This document shows, in pieces, positions 1 through 8,362 of a stretch of 64,000 nt of DNA. A model generated the notes under the pieces. The model made no database searches and had not been told where the DNA came from. It saw only the letters and a list, made by a program, of their open reading frames with translations. Source of the DNA: Duganella sacchari (GTDB taxonomy: Bacteria; Pseudomonadota; Gammaproteobacteria; Burkholderiales; Burkholderiaceae_D); the NCBI RefSeq assembly GCF_900143065.1, contig NZ_FRCX01000006.1, forward strand, positions 62,001 to 126,000, given 5' to 3'. The translations under genes and the position numbers were made by a program. Numbering within the stretch: the stretch's first letter is position 1; each line of letters begins with the position of its first letter.

Positions 1-1066
1 AATGCCGGACGGTATCCTGCGCGGCCTGCTGGTGGACGGTATCCTGAGCGGCACCGGCAGCGTGCTGGTGTTCCTGCCGCAGATACTGATCCTGTTCTTC
101 TTCATCCTGGTGCTGGAAGACTGCGGCTACCTGCCGCGCGCGGCCTTCCTGCTGGACCGCCTGATGGGCGGCGTGGGCTTGTCGGGCCGCGCTTTCATCC
201 CGCTGCTGTCCAGCTTTGCCTGCGCGATTCCAGGCGTGATGGCAGCGCGGACGATTCAAAATCCACGTGATCGCCTGGTCACCATCATGATCGCACCGCT
301 GATGACCTGCTCGGCGCGCCTGCCCGTATATGCGCTGATCATCGCCGCCTTCATTCCTGAGCGCGAAGTGTATGGCTTCCTGAGCTTGCAAGGCCTGGTG
401 CTGTTCACGTTGTACTTTGCCGGCATCTTCTCGGCCATGGGCGTGGCGTACTTCTTCAAGCGCGCACTGGGCGCCAACCAGCAGCAGCCGCTGATGCTGG
501 AGCTGCCGGCCTACCACTGGCCGCACCTGCAGAACCTGGCGCTGGGCCTGTGGGAGCGCGCCAAGATCTTCCTGACCCGCGTGGGTACCGTGATCCTGAC
601 GCTGATGGTGCTGCTGTGGTTCCTGAGCTCCTTCCCGGGCGCACCGGAAGGCGCGACGCATCCGCCGATCTATTACAGCCTGGCCGGCATCCTGGGCCGC
701 GGCCTGGAATACATCTTCGCGCCGATCGGTTTCAACTGGCAGATCTGCATTGCGCTGGTGCCGGGCCTGGCCGCGCGTGAAGTAGCAGTGGGTGCGCTGG
801 GTACCGTGTATGCGCTGTCGCAGACCGGCGAAGAACTGGCGCAGTCGCTGGAGCCGATCATCGCCGCTTCGTGGGCGCTGCCGACTGCGCTGTCGCTGCT
901 GGCCTGGTATGTGTTTGCACCGCAGTGCATGTCGACCCTGTCGGTGGTGCGCCGCGAGACCGGCAGCACGCGCTATGCCCTGCTGATGGCGGGCTATATG
1001 TTCGCGCTGGCCTACGCTGCTTCGTTCCTGACTTACCGGATTTCGCTGGCCCTTTTGGGAGGCTAA
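1..1066 (+). CDS. feoB: Ferrous iron transporter FeoB, C-terminal part (5' truncated by window edge)
   Basis: This is the membrane permease half of FeoB, the inner-membrane Fe(II) importer. About 354 residues are visible. They contain the gate region with FACAIPGVMAAR followed by MTCSARLPVY, several hydrophobic helices, and the late AAREVAVGALGTVY segment typical of the second gate domain. The cytoplasmic GTPase domain must lie upstream of the window, and the reading frame is open through base 1, so the ATG at base 2 is internal. The gene is followed after 1 nt by a small Cys-rich gene, as in many feo operons. Assignment is firm; only the true start is unknown. Confidence 0.95.
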   Translation, partial: MPDGILRGLLVDGILSGTGSVLVFLPQILILFFFILVLEDCGYLPRAAFLLDRLMGGVGLSGRAFIPLLSSFACAIPGVMAARTIQNPRDRLVTIMIAPLMTCSARLPVYALIIAAFIPEREVYGFLSLQGLVLFTLYFAGIFSAMGVAYFFKRALGANQQQPLMLELPAYHWPHLQNLALGLWERAKIFLTRVGTVILTLMVLLWFLSSFPGAPEGATHPPIYYSLAGILGRGLEYIFAPIGFNWQICIALVPGLAAREVAVGALGTVYALSQTGEELAQSLEPIIAASWALPTALSLLAWYVFAPQCMSTLSVVRRETGSTRYALLMAGYMFALAYAASFLTYRISLALLGG

Positions 1067-1067
1067 T

Positions 1068-1349
1068 ATGTGGCAAGAGATTATTGTTGCGTTGATCGTG
1101 GCAGCGGCGCTGGTGCACTTCAGCACCAAGTACCTGCCGGTGTCGCTGCGCCGCCGTATCGTCTACACGCTGGGCAAGCGCGGCTTCGATGAAGTCAAGC
1201 TGGCCAGGTTTTTCAAGACGCAGGGCGGCGGCGGTTGCGGCGATGACGGCGGCGGCTGCTCCAGCTGCGGCTCGTGCGACACCACGCCCACCAAATCCAA
1301 CACCTCCACCCCGCAACACCGCGTGATCAAGCTGCACGTGCAGCGCTGA
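1068..1349 (+). CDS. FeoB-associated Cys-rich small membrane protein
   Basis: This 93-residue protein has one N-terminal hydrophobic helix (residues about 4-20), a basic middle part and a Gly/Cys-rich stretch around residues 50-68 with five cysteines in the pattern C-x6-C-x2-C-x2-C after an earlier C. A short anchor plus Cys-rich tail directly after feoB fits the FeoB-associated Cys-rich family (the DUF6587 or FeoB_associated type), thought to help FeoB or bind metal. The start is 1 nt after the feoB stop with a GGAGG-type site inside the feoB end, so translational coupling is likely. The exact function is not known. Confidence 0.75.
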   Translation: MWQEIIVALIVAAALVHFSTKYLPVSLRRRIVYTLGKRGFDEVKLARFFKTQGGGGCGDDGGGCSSCGSCDTTPTKSNTSTPQHRVIKLHVQR

Positions 1350-2963
1350 TCAACCGCAGTAGGGGTCGAACGATTCCGCTTGCGCCATCGGCCAGTACTG
1401 GCCGAAGACTGGCGGCAGGCGGTCAAGCTGGCTGGGGTCCAGCAGTTCGCCCGGTTCCAGATACGGCAGCAGTGCCGATGCCAGCTTGACCTGGTTGTGC
1501 GAGAGGCGCCGGACCAGATGGCGCGGCCGCAGTTGCGACGGGTGCGTCAGGCCGGCAGCGGCGATCAGCTGCGCCAGGGCCTTCATGGTGTTTTCGTGGA
1601 AGTTGGCGACACGCTGGATTTTGTCCGGCACCACCAGCGCGCGCTGGCGTGCCGGGTCCTGGGTGGCGACGCCGGTCGGGCAACGGTCGGTATGGCAGCT
1701 CTGCGACTGGATGCAGCCCAGCGCGAACATGAAGCCGCGCGCCGAATTGCACCAGTCCGCGCCCAGCGCCAGCGTGCGCGCGATGTCAAACGCGGTGATG
1801 ATTTTGCCCGAGGCGCCGATCTTGATCTTGTCGCGCAGGTTGGCGCCGACCAGCGTGTTATGCACCAGCAGCAGCGCTTCCTGCAGCGGCGTGCCGACGT
1901 GGTCGGTGAACTCCACCGGCGCCGCGCCGGTGCCGCCTTCGCCGCCATCCACCACGATAAAGTCGGGCACGATGCCGGTCGCCAGCATGGCTTTGACGAT
2001 GCCAAAGAATTCCCACGGATGGCCGATGGCCAGCTTGAAGCCGGTCGGCTTGCCGCCGCTCAGATTGCGCAGGCGGTCGATGAACTCCAGCATTTCAATC
2101 GGCGTGCTGAATGCGGAATGGCGCGAGGGCGACACACAGTCCACGCCCATCGGCACGCCGCGCGTCAGCGCAATCTCGGGCGTGATCTTGGCTGCCGGCA
2201 GGACGCCACCGTGGCCGGGTTTGGCGCCCTGCGACATCTTCAGTTCGATCATCTTCACCTGCGGCGAGGTGGCATTGGCGACGAAGTTCTCTTCCGAGAA
2301 GCTGCCGTCCGGATTGCGGCAGCCGAAGTAGCCGGAGCCGATTTCCCAGATCAGGTCGCCGCCGTTCTTGCGGTGGTGCGGGCTGATCGAGCCTTCGCCG
2401 GTGTCGTGCATGAAGCCGCCCGTTTTGGCGCCGCCGTTCAGGGCCATGATGGCGTTGGCCGACAGCGCGCCAAAGCTCATTGCCGAGATGTTGAACACGC
2501 TGGCCGAATAGGGCTGCGCGCGGCGGCAGTCCGCATGGTTGCCGATCTCGATGCGGAAGTCGTGGTCCTGCTCGGGCGCGGGGGCGATCGAGTGGTTGAT
2601 CCATTCATAGCCGGGCGCGTAGACATCCATCTGGGTGCCGAACGGGCGCTTGTCGCTGTCCTGCTTGGCGCGCTGGTAGACGATGCTGCGCTGGTTGCGC
2701 GAGAACGGCTCGGCCACCGTGTCGTCTTCCAGGAAGTACTGGCGGATCTCGGGGCGTATCGATTCAAAGAAGAAGCGGAAGTGGGCGAGGATGGGGTAGT
2801 TGCGGCGCAGCGCGCGCTTGGTTTGCAGCAGGTCGGTGATGCCGACGATGGTCAGTGCAGCGGCGACCGCAGCAATCTCCCACGGCGCGTGCAAGGCCAG
2901 CGAGGCCAGCAGGGTAATGACAGAAGCATTGAAGGCGAGGTAGCGTGGTGACAGCAGATTCAT
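1350..2963 (-). CDS. FMN-binding glutamate synthase family protein
   Basis: The 537-residue protein is related to the FMN/Fe-S synthase domain of GltB but stands alone (YerD-like). Two hydrophobic stretches occupy the first 45 residues, suggesting membrane attachment. The TIM-barrel part carries SAMSFGALS, a GEGG-type segment (VDGGEGGTGAAP) and, near residues 416-431, the cysteine cluster C-x5-C-x4-C of the 3Fe-4S site. The amidotransferase and central domains of true GltB are absent, so ammonia- or ferredoxin-linked chemistry is possible but unproven. It converges on the feoB operon and ends right at the stop of the Cys-rich gene. Confidence 0.85.
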   Translation of the reverse strand: MNLLSPRYLAFNASVITLLASLALHAPWEIAAVAAALTIVGITDLLQTKRALRRNYPILAHFRFFFESIRPEIRQYFLEDDTVAEPFSRNQRSIVYQRAKQDSDKRPFGTQMDVYAPGYEWINHSIAPAPEQDHDFRIEIGNHADCRRAQPYSASVFNISAMSFGALSANAIMALNGGAKTGGFMHDTGEGSISPHHRKNGGDLIWEIGSGYFGCRNPDGSFSEENFVANATSPQVKMIELKMSQGAKPGHGGVLPAAKITPEIALTRGVPMGVDCVSPSRHSAFSTPIEMLEFIDRLRNLSGGKPTGFKLAIGHPWEFFGIVKAMLATGIVPDFIVVDGGEGGTGAAPVEFTDHVGTPLQEALLLVHNTLVGANLRDKIKIGASGKIITAFDIARTLALGADWCNSARGFMFALGCIQSQSCHTDRCPTGVATQDPARQRALVVPDKIQRVANFHENTMKALAQLIAAAGLTHPSQLRPRHLVRRLSHNQVKLASALLPYLEPGELLDPSQLDRLPPVFGQYWPMAQAESFDPYCG

Positions 2964-3109
2964 GAACTCTCCGGCGGCGGCTCTAAGATGACCGAGTGTA
3001 CTGCTGTTTCCTAATGGAATCCATATCCGCCGAGGCGCGGGGCGCGGACAACAGTGTTAAGCTAGCGGAGTTGCGGCGCACGGCCGTTCTATTTTTCGGG
3101 ATATCCACC

Positions 3110-3781
3110 ATGATCGTTGTCCACCATCTCAATAATTCGCGTTCGCAGCGGGTGCTCTGGCTGCTGGAAGAGCTGGGACTGGAATATGAAATCGTGCGCT
3201 ACCAGCGCGACCGCAAGACCATGCTGGCGCCGCCTGAGCTGAAGGCGATTCACCCACTGGGCAAGTCGCCGGTGATCACGGATGGTGGTGTGGTGGTGGC
3301 CGAGTCGGGCGCCATCGTCGAGTATCTGATCGAGACCTATGGCAATGGCCGCCTGGTGCCGCCGGCCGGCACGGAAGAGCGCCGCCGCTGGACCTACTTC
3401 CTGCACTATGCCGAAGGCTCGGCCATGGCGCCGCTGCTGATGAAGCTGATCTTCGACCGGGTTGAAACCAGCCCGGCGCCATTCTTCGTCAAGCCGATCG
3501 CGCGCGGCATCGCGCAGAAGGTCAAGGGCAGCTACATCCTGCCGCAGATCGAAACGCACCTGGATTATCTGGAAGCGGAGCTGGGCAAGACGCCCTGGTT
3601 TGCCGGCAGCGAATTCAGCGCGGCCGATATTCAAATGAGCTTCCCGCTGGAAGCCGCCTCGGCCCGTGGCGGCCTCAACGAATCGCGCCCGAACCTGGCC
3701 GCCTTCCTCAAACGCATCCACAGCCGTCCCGCGTTCCAGCGCGCGCTCGAACGCGGCGGCCCGTACGAGCTGCTGAAATAA
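3110..3781 (+). CDS. Glutathione S-transferase family protein
   Basis: This 223-residue protein has an N-terminal thioredoxin-like GST domain with the NNSRSQRVLWLLEEL motif, in which a Ser/Arg takes the glutathione-activating position, and the cis-Pro/ESGAI glutathione-binding segment near residue 65. An all-helical C-terminal domain follows with a FSAADIQMSFPLE N-capping motif. The start at 3110 is chosen because GST homology begins there; the longer open frame from 2996 encodes no recognisable sequence. It probably conjugates glutathione to electrophiles or acts as a peroxidase in the cytoplasm. The substrate cannot be told from sequence. Confidence 0.88.
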   Translation: MIVVHHLNNSRSQRVLWLLEELGLEYEIVRYQRDRKTMLAPPELKAIHPLGKSPVITDGGVVVAESGAIVEYLIETYGNGRLVPPAGTEERRRWTYFLHYAEGSAMAPLLMKLIFDRVETSPAPFFVKPIARGIAQKVKGSYILPQIETHLDYLEAELGKTPWFAGSEFSAADIQMSFPLEAASARGGLNESRPNLAAFLKRIHSRPAFQRALERGGPYELLK

Positions 3782-3862
3782 GCCGCATTGAGGCGGCGCA
3801 TGCCGCTGCCTCAACGCCGTCAGGTAGAATGGCGGCTTGTACAAGCCCGGATGAAGTTGAAC

Positions 3863-4636
3863 ATGGGTAGACTCCTTGCCATCGACGGCCTCAATATTGT
3901 GCGCCGCGTCTACGAAGCCAGCCCCGAACCTGATAGCCCTGAAAAGGCCGACATCGCCTTGCGTCACGCGCTGTCGTCGTTTCGCACGCTGGTCAATGAC
4001 CACGAACCCACGCACGTGCTGCCGGCGTTTGATTTCGGCGGCCACACCTGGCGTCACGATCTGTTTGGCGGCTACCGCGAAGGGCGCGCGCCGATGCCGT
4101 CGCCGCTGCGCGATGCGCTGCCGGCGTTTTATGAGAAGCTGCACGGCTTCGGCATGCACGTGGTGTCCGTGCCCGAGGTGGAGGCGGATGATGTGATCGG
4201 CACCGTGGTGCTGCGCTGGCTGGCGGAAGGCCGCGGCGAAGCCACCGTCGCCACCACCGACAAGGACCTGCACTGCCTGATCGCCCAGGGCGCCCGCGTG
4301 TGGGACCACTTCAAGAGCGAATGGCACGATCACGCCTGGGTGGAAAAGAAGTGGGGGGTACCGCCGGACCAGCTGCCCGACCTGCTGGCGCTGATGGGCG
4401 ATGTCACCGATTCCATTCCCGGCGTATCCAAGGTCGGCGTCAAGACCGCCGCCAAACTGTTGCGTACTTACGGCAATCTGGATGCAATCATGGCTGGCGC
4501 GGGCATTCTGAAGGATACGCTCGGCGAAACTCTACGAAAAGAACGCGAAATGTTGTATCTTTCTCGACAACTGGTCGCATTAAAAACAGATGTGCGGGTC
4601 GGTGTCAGCTGGAATATGCTGGCTTGGTCTCACTAA
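3863..4636 (+). CDS. 5'-3' exonuclease / flap endonuclease domain protein (Xni/ExoIX-like)
   Basis: This 257-residue protein matches the stand-alone 5'-3' exonuclease fold of DNA polymerase I and E. coli Xni. Acidic metal ligands are visible in AIDGLNIV at the start, in VEADDVIG near residue 110, in TTDKDL, and in MGDVTDSIPGV, which leads into the helix-3-turn-helix DNA-binding segment. A likely role is flap or 5'-end processing during DNA repair or replication. The start at 3863 (MGRLLAIDG) fits the family; an in-frame ATG at 3851 would add four residues. It lies 81 nt after the GST gene and 13 nt before a receiver-domain gene. Confidence 0.85.
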   Translation: MGRLLAIDGLNIVRRVYEASPEPDSPEKADIALRHALSSFRTLVNDHEPTHVLPAFDFGGHTWRHDLFGGYREGRAPMPSPLRDALPAFYEKLHGFGMHVVSVPEVEADDVIGTVVLRWLAEGRGEATVATTDKDLHCLIAQGARVWDHFKSEWHDHAWVEKKWGVPPDQLPDLLALMGDVTDSIPGVSKVGVKTAAKLLRTYGNLDAIMAGAGILKDTLGETLRKEREMLYLSRQLVALKTDVRVGVSWNMLAWSH

Positions 4637-4649
4637 TAACAAGGTTTGC

Positions 4650-5117
4650 ATGATGTTAAAAGCAGTCATTATCGACTCCAGCGCCATCGCCCGTGGCCTG
4701 CTCAACACCGTGCTGCTGGACGGCGGTTACGACGTGGTGGGCCAGTCCCACACCTGCGCTGCCGGCCTTACGCTGCTGATCAAATACAATCCGCAGATTG
4801 TCTGCATCGCCAAGGAACTGGTGGAAGACAGCCCGGAAGAGGTCCGCGAAATCCGTACCAAGTGGCCCAAGACGCTGATCTTCATGATGTCCAGCGAGCT
4901 CGATGCGGCCACCATTCAGTCCGCGCATGCGATGGGCATTAGTGGCTTCATCGTCAAGCCGTTCAAGGCCGATACGGTGCTCAATACAATACGCAATGTG
5001 GTAATTGCGATGGTCAAGCGCCAGCGTGCGGCGCTGGCCAAGGCACAAGCGGATGCGGCCGGCACGGAGGCGCAGCCCGCGGCTGAGGATAAGGACGGCG
5101 AAGCCGCCGCCGGCTAA
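4650..5117 (+). CDS. Receiver-like (response regulator) protein lacking the phospho-acceptor Asp
   Basis: The 155-residue protein folds like a stand-alone CheY-type receiver. The switch Ser (S81/S82), the KPF lysine (K103) and the hydrophobic beta strands are present. The beta-3 position that normally holds the phosphorylated Asp is Ala54 (IVCIAKE), and the usual acidic pair is only D9-S10. The C-terminus is a charged, Ala-rich tail of about 30 residues with no output domain. It is therefore probably phosphorylation-independent, acting as an adaptor or competitor. An AAGG ribosome site at 4641 supports the start at 4650; 4653 is an alternative. The gene converges on mnmA. Confidence 0.75.
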   Translation: MMLKAVIIDSSAIARGLLNTVLLDGGYDVVGQSHTCAAGLTLLIKYNPQIVCIAKELVEDSPEEVREIRTKWPKTLIFMMSSELDAATIQSAHAMGISGFIVKPFKADTVLNTIRNVVIAMVKRQRAALAKAQADAAGTEAQPAAEDKDGEAAAG

Positions 5118-5120
5118 GGC

Positions 5121-6230
5121 TTACTGGCCGGCGAAGGTCGAGCTGTCGATGATGCCGCCGCCGAGGCACACTTCGCCGTCGTACAGCACGGCCGACTGGC
5201 CCGGCGTCACGGCCCACTGGGCATCCATGAATTTCAAGGCGAAGTCGGACTGGCCTTCCGGCGCGATTTCGCACGCCACGTCGGCCTGGCGGTAGCGGGT
5301 CTTGGCCGACAACGCGCGCGCGTCCGGCGCCACGCCCGCGATCCAGCTGGCCTGGTCGGCACGCAGCGACGACGACAGCAGCCACGGATGGTCGTGACCC
5401 TGCACTACCCACAGCGTATTTTCGGCCACGTCCTTGCGCGCCACGTACCAGGCGTCGCTGGAACCGTCGGCATTCTGGTACGACTTCACGCCGCCGATGC
5501 CGATGCCCTTGCGCTGGCCCAGCGTATAGAACGACAGGCCCACGTGCTCGCCCACGATCTTGCCGTCCGGGGTCTTCATCGGACCTGGTTTGTATGACAG
5601 GTAGCGGTTCAGGAACTCGCGGAACGGGCGCTCGCCGATGAAGCAGATGCCGGTCGAATCCTTCTTGGCCGCATTGGGCAACTTGAGCTTTTCGGCAATC
5701 TTGCGCACTTCGGTTTTTGGAATCTCGCCCAGCGGGAACAGGGTCTTCGACAACTGCGCCTGGTTCAGGCGGTGCAGGAAGTAGCTCTGGTCCTTGGTGT
5801 GGTCGACTGCCTTCAGCAGTTCGTGGCGGTCGCCGTTCTGGCGCACGCGCGCATAGTGGCCGGTGGCGATCAGGTCCGCGCCCAGCGTCATCGCGTGGTC
5901 GAGGAAGGCCTTGAATTTGATTTCGGCGTTGCACAGCACATCCGGGTTCGGCGTACGGCCGGCCTGGTATTCGCGCAGGAAGTCGGCAAACACGCGGTCC
6001 TTGTATTCGCTGGCGAAGTTGACCGCCTCGATATCCACGCCGACCACGTCGGCCACCGAGGCGGCGTCGATCCAGTCCTGGCGGGTGGAGCAGTACTCGG
6101 AGTCGTCATCATCTTCCCAGTTCTTCATGAACAGGCCGATTACCTCGTAACCCTGTTCTTTCAGCAGCCATGCGGAAACCGAGGAGTCCACCCCGCCCGA
6201 CATGCCGATAACGACCCGTTTCTTGCTCAT
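5121..6230 (-). CDS. mnmA: tRNA-specific 2-thiouridylase MnmA
   Basis: MnmA thiolates U34 of tRNA-Lys, -Glu and -Gln (s2U), taking sulfur from the Tus relay and activating the base with ATP. The 369-residue protein shows the PP-loop SGGVDSS near residue 11, the catalytic Cys in NPDVLC (about C100) and the persulfide Cys in STGICFIGE (about C196). The start at 6230 is chosen because a GGATAG ribosome site sits just before it, inside the end of nudJ; an ATG four codons earlier (6242) would overlap nudJ by 8 nt. The nudJ-mnmA order is also found in enterobacteria, supporting both calls. Confidence 0.95.
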   Translation of the reverse strand: MSKKRVVIGMSGGVDSSVSAWLLKEQGYEVIGLFMKNWEDDDDSEYCSTRQDWIDAASVADVVGVDIEAVNFASEYKDRVFADFLREYQAGRTPNPDVLCNAEIKFKAFLDHAMTLGADLIATGHYARVRQNGDRHELLKAVDHTKDQSYFLHRLNQAQLSKTLFPLGEIPKTEVRKIAEKLKLPNAAKKDSTGICFIGERPFREFLNRYLSYKPGPMKTPDGKIVGEHVGLSFYTLGQRKGIGIGGVKSYQNADGSSDAWYVARKDVAENTLWVVQGHDHPWLLSSSLRADQASWIAGVAPDARALSAKTRYRQADVACEIAPEGQSDFALKFMDAQWAVTPGQSAVLYDGEVCLGGGIIDSSTFAGQ

Positions 6231-6234
6231 ACTT

Positions 6235-6732
6235 CTATCCATTCGCAGTGCTGATTGCTTCCTTGTAGACGGAAGCGTGTGTTTGTACCAGTTCCAGTGG
6301 CGCGCGGATGCCCGCCAGGTATTCGTCTACGCATTGCAGCACGATGGGACTGCGGTGACGGTCGGCGCAGGCGGCCAGTTCGTCGCGCGTCAGCCACATG
6401 GTGCGCAAAATGCCTTCGTCCAGCGGACGGTCATGCTGCTTGCCCGGGTAGCCGCAGAACGTGAAGCGCAGATACGTCACTTCTTCACCGGTGCGGTTCG
6501 AGGTGTAGCGCGACATATACATGCCGACCAGGCCGGTCGGCGTGAAATCGTAAGCCGCTTCCTCCAGTGTTTCACGGATGACTGCTTCTTGCAGCGACTC
6601 ATATGGGTCGAGGTGTCCGGCGGGCTGATTAATGCGGATGCCATCGCTGGTTTCTTCTTCGATAAGCAAGAATTTGCCATCTTTTTCGACGATGGCGGCA
6701 ACAGTAACAGAGGGTTTCCAGATACGCGGCAT
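6235..6732 (-). CDS. nudJ: Nudix hydrolase, NudJ-like
   Basis: This 165-residue cytoplasmic protein has a canonical Nudix box starting at G39: G-x5-E-x7-RE-x2-EE, which binds Mg2+ and cleaves nucleoside diphosphate-X compounds. In E. coli NudJ, also next to mnmA, hydrolyses thiamine pyrophosphate precursors and nucleoside tri/diphosphates; the same role is inferred here from synteny. The stop is 4 nt before the mnmA start, so the two genes are very likely co-transcribed and translationally coupled. Confidence 0.85.
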   Translation of the reverse strand: MPRIWKPSVTVAAIVEKDGKFLLIEEETSDGIRINQPAGHLDPYESLQEAVIRETLEEAAYDFTPTGLVGMYMSRYTSNRTGEEVTYLRFTFCGYPGKQHDRPLDEGILRTMWLTRDELAACADRHRSPIVLQCVDEYLAGIRAPLELVQTHASVYKEAISTANG

Positions 6733-6928
6733 GAGTCATCCTTGAAAGAGCCGATATTTTAGCCTGTTCCAGGCATTTGGTTTGCGCTGCGACAGATTTG
6801 GCAGCGAATTAATGACAAATAGTAATACTTGAAGTGATGAAACCGATATTTATTGGTAAATAAGTCCTAAGTATCATGGGGAAATCCATGTTAGATTGTA
6901 GTCAGTTTATTAATCATTTGGAGGCACC

Positions 6929-8041
6929 ATGAGAATAAGCATACCGGCCGAAACGCGGCCGGGAGAAACCCGGGTGGCAGCCACACCGGAGACCGTCAAG
7001 AAGCTGGCCGCCAAGCACCAGGTCGTGGTGCAGTCCGGCGCCGGTGTATCAGCCTCTGTCACAGACGAAGCCTATGTGGCGGCAGGCGCGCAAATTGTGC
7101 AGGCAGCCGAGGTCTGGGCTGCCGATGTGATCCTCAAAGTTCGTGCCCCCAATGCGGAGGAGCGTGCCCAGATCAAACCGGGGACGGTGGTGATCGGCAT
7201 GCTGAATCCATTCGATGCAGAAAACAATGCCGCCATGGCCTCGGCCGGCCTGCAGGCGTTTGCGCTGGAAGCCGTGCCGCGCATCACGCGCGCGCAGTCG
7301 ATGGACGTGCTGTCGTCGCAGGCCAACATCGCCGGCTACAAGGCGGTGATGGTGGCGGCCAATACCTACCAGCGCTTCATGCCGATGCTGATGACGGCGG
7401 CCGGTACGGTGAAGGCGGCCCGTGTGCTCATCATGGGCGTGGGCGTGGCGGGCTTGCAGGCGATTGCCACGGCCAAGCGCCTGGGCGCGGTGATTGAAGC
7501 GTCCGACGTGCGCCCGCCGGTGAAGGAGCAGGTGGAGTCGCTGGGCGCCAAGTTCATCGACGTGCCGTATCTGACCGACGAAGAGAAAGAAATCGCGCAG
7601 GGCGCGGGCGGCTACGCGCGTCCGATGCCGGCCGACTGGATGCGCCGTCAGGCGGAGCTGGTGCATGAACGGGCCAAGCTGGCCGACATCATCATCACCA
7701 CGGCATTGATCCCGGGCCGTCCGGCGCCGGTGCTGATTTCCGAAGACACCGTGAAGGCCATGAAACCGGGTTCGGTGATTGTCGACCTGGCCGTGTCGCA
7801 GGGCGGCAACTGCCCCTTGTCCGAATTGAACAGGACGGTGGTCAAGCATGGCGTGCATATCGTCGGCGAGCCGGATCTCGCCACCCACGTAGCGGCCGAT
7901 GCGTCCGCGCTGTACGCGCGCAATGTGCTGGACTTCCTCAAGCTGATCATCGACAAGGAAGACAAATTGGTGATCGACCGCGAGGACGAGATCATCAAGG
8001 CCACGCTGCTGTGCACCGGCGGCGAACTGCTGCGCAAATAA
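6929..8041 (+). CDS. pntAA: NAD(P) transhydrogenase subunit alpha part 1 (NAD(H)-binding domain I)
   Basis: The 370-residue protein is domain I of proton-translocating transhydrogenase and resembles alanine dehydrogenase. It contains the N-terminal PAETRPGETRVA motif, the RITRAQSMDVLSSQANIAG segment, the nucleotide-binding glycine motif MGVGVAGLQAIATAKRLGA and the RQAEL mobile loop region. It binds NAD(H) on the cytoplasmic side and passes hydride to NADP+ held by PntB. A strong GGAGG site 4 nt before the ATG supports the start. It is first of a three-gene operon. The 195-bp AT-rich upstream gap probably holds the promoter. Confidence 0.96.
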   Translation: MRISIPAETRPGETRVAATPETVKKLAAKHQVVVQSGAGVSASVTDEAYVAAGAQIVQAAEVWAADVILKVRAPNAEERAQIKPGTVVIGMLNPFDAENNAAMASAGLQAFALEAVPRITRAQSMDVLSSQANIAGYKAVMVAANTYQRFMPMLMTAAGTVKAARVLIMGVGVAGLQAIATAKRLGAVIEASDVRPPVKEQVESLGAKFIDVPYLTDEEKEIAQGAGGYARPMPADWMRRQAELVHERAKLADIIITTALIPGRPAPVLISEDTVKAMKPGSVIVDLAVSQGGNCPLSELNRTVVKHGVHIVGEPDLATHVAADASALYARNVLDFLKLIIDKEDKLVIDREDEIIKATLLCTGGELLRK

Positions 8042-8050
8042 GGGGACCTC

Positions 8051-8362
8051 ATGGAAATCAGCCACACCATCATCAATTTGATTATTTTTGTCCTGGCCAT
8101 TTACGTCGGTTACCACGTGGTCTGGACCGTGACGCCAGCGCTCCATACGCCGCTGATGGCGGTCACCAATGCGGTATCGGCCATCATCATCGTTGGCGCC
8201 ATGCTGGCGGCGTCGCTGACCGAAGGCATCGTCGGACAGATTGCGGGCACCGTTGCCGTAGCCTTGGCCGCAGTGAATGTGTTCGGCGGCTTCCTGGTCA
8301 CGCAGCGCATGCTGGAGATGTTCAAGAAGAAGGAACCGAAAGCCAAAGGAGATAAAGCATGA
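8051..8362 (+). CDS. pntAB: NAD(P) transhydrogenase subunit alpha part 2 (membrane domain IIa)
   Basis: This 103-residue protein has three to four hydrophobic helices and is the membrane part that is fused to the alpha subunit in E. coli. It helps form the proton channel with PntB. It begins 9 nt after pntAA and its end overlaps the pntB start by 4 nt (ATGA), so the three proteins are made in balance. The split pntAA/pntAB/pntB arrangement is normal for many non-enteric proteobacteria. Confidence 0.94.
   Translation: MEISHTIINLIIFVLAIYVGYHVVWTVTPALHTPLMAVTNAVSAIIIVGAMLAASLTEGIVGQIAGTVAVALAAVNVFGGFLVTQRMLEMFKKKEPKAKGDKA

Noticed and set aside
1380..2951. Plus-strand open frame of 523 codons
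   Set aside because: It is antisense to the glutamate-synthase-like gene, which carries the Fe-S and FMN motifs.
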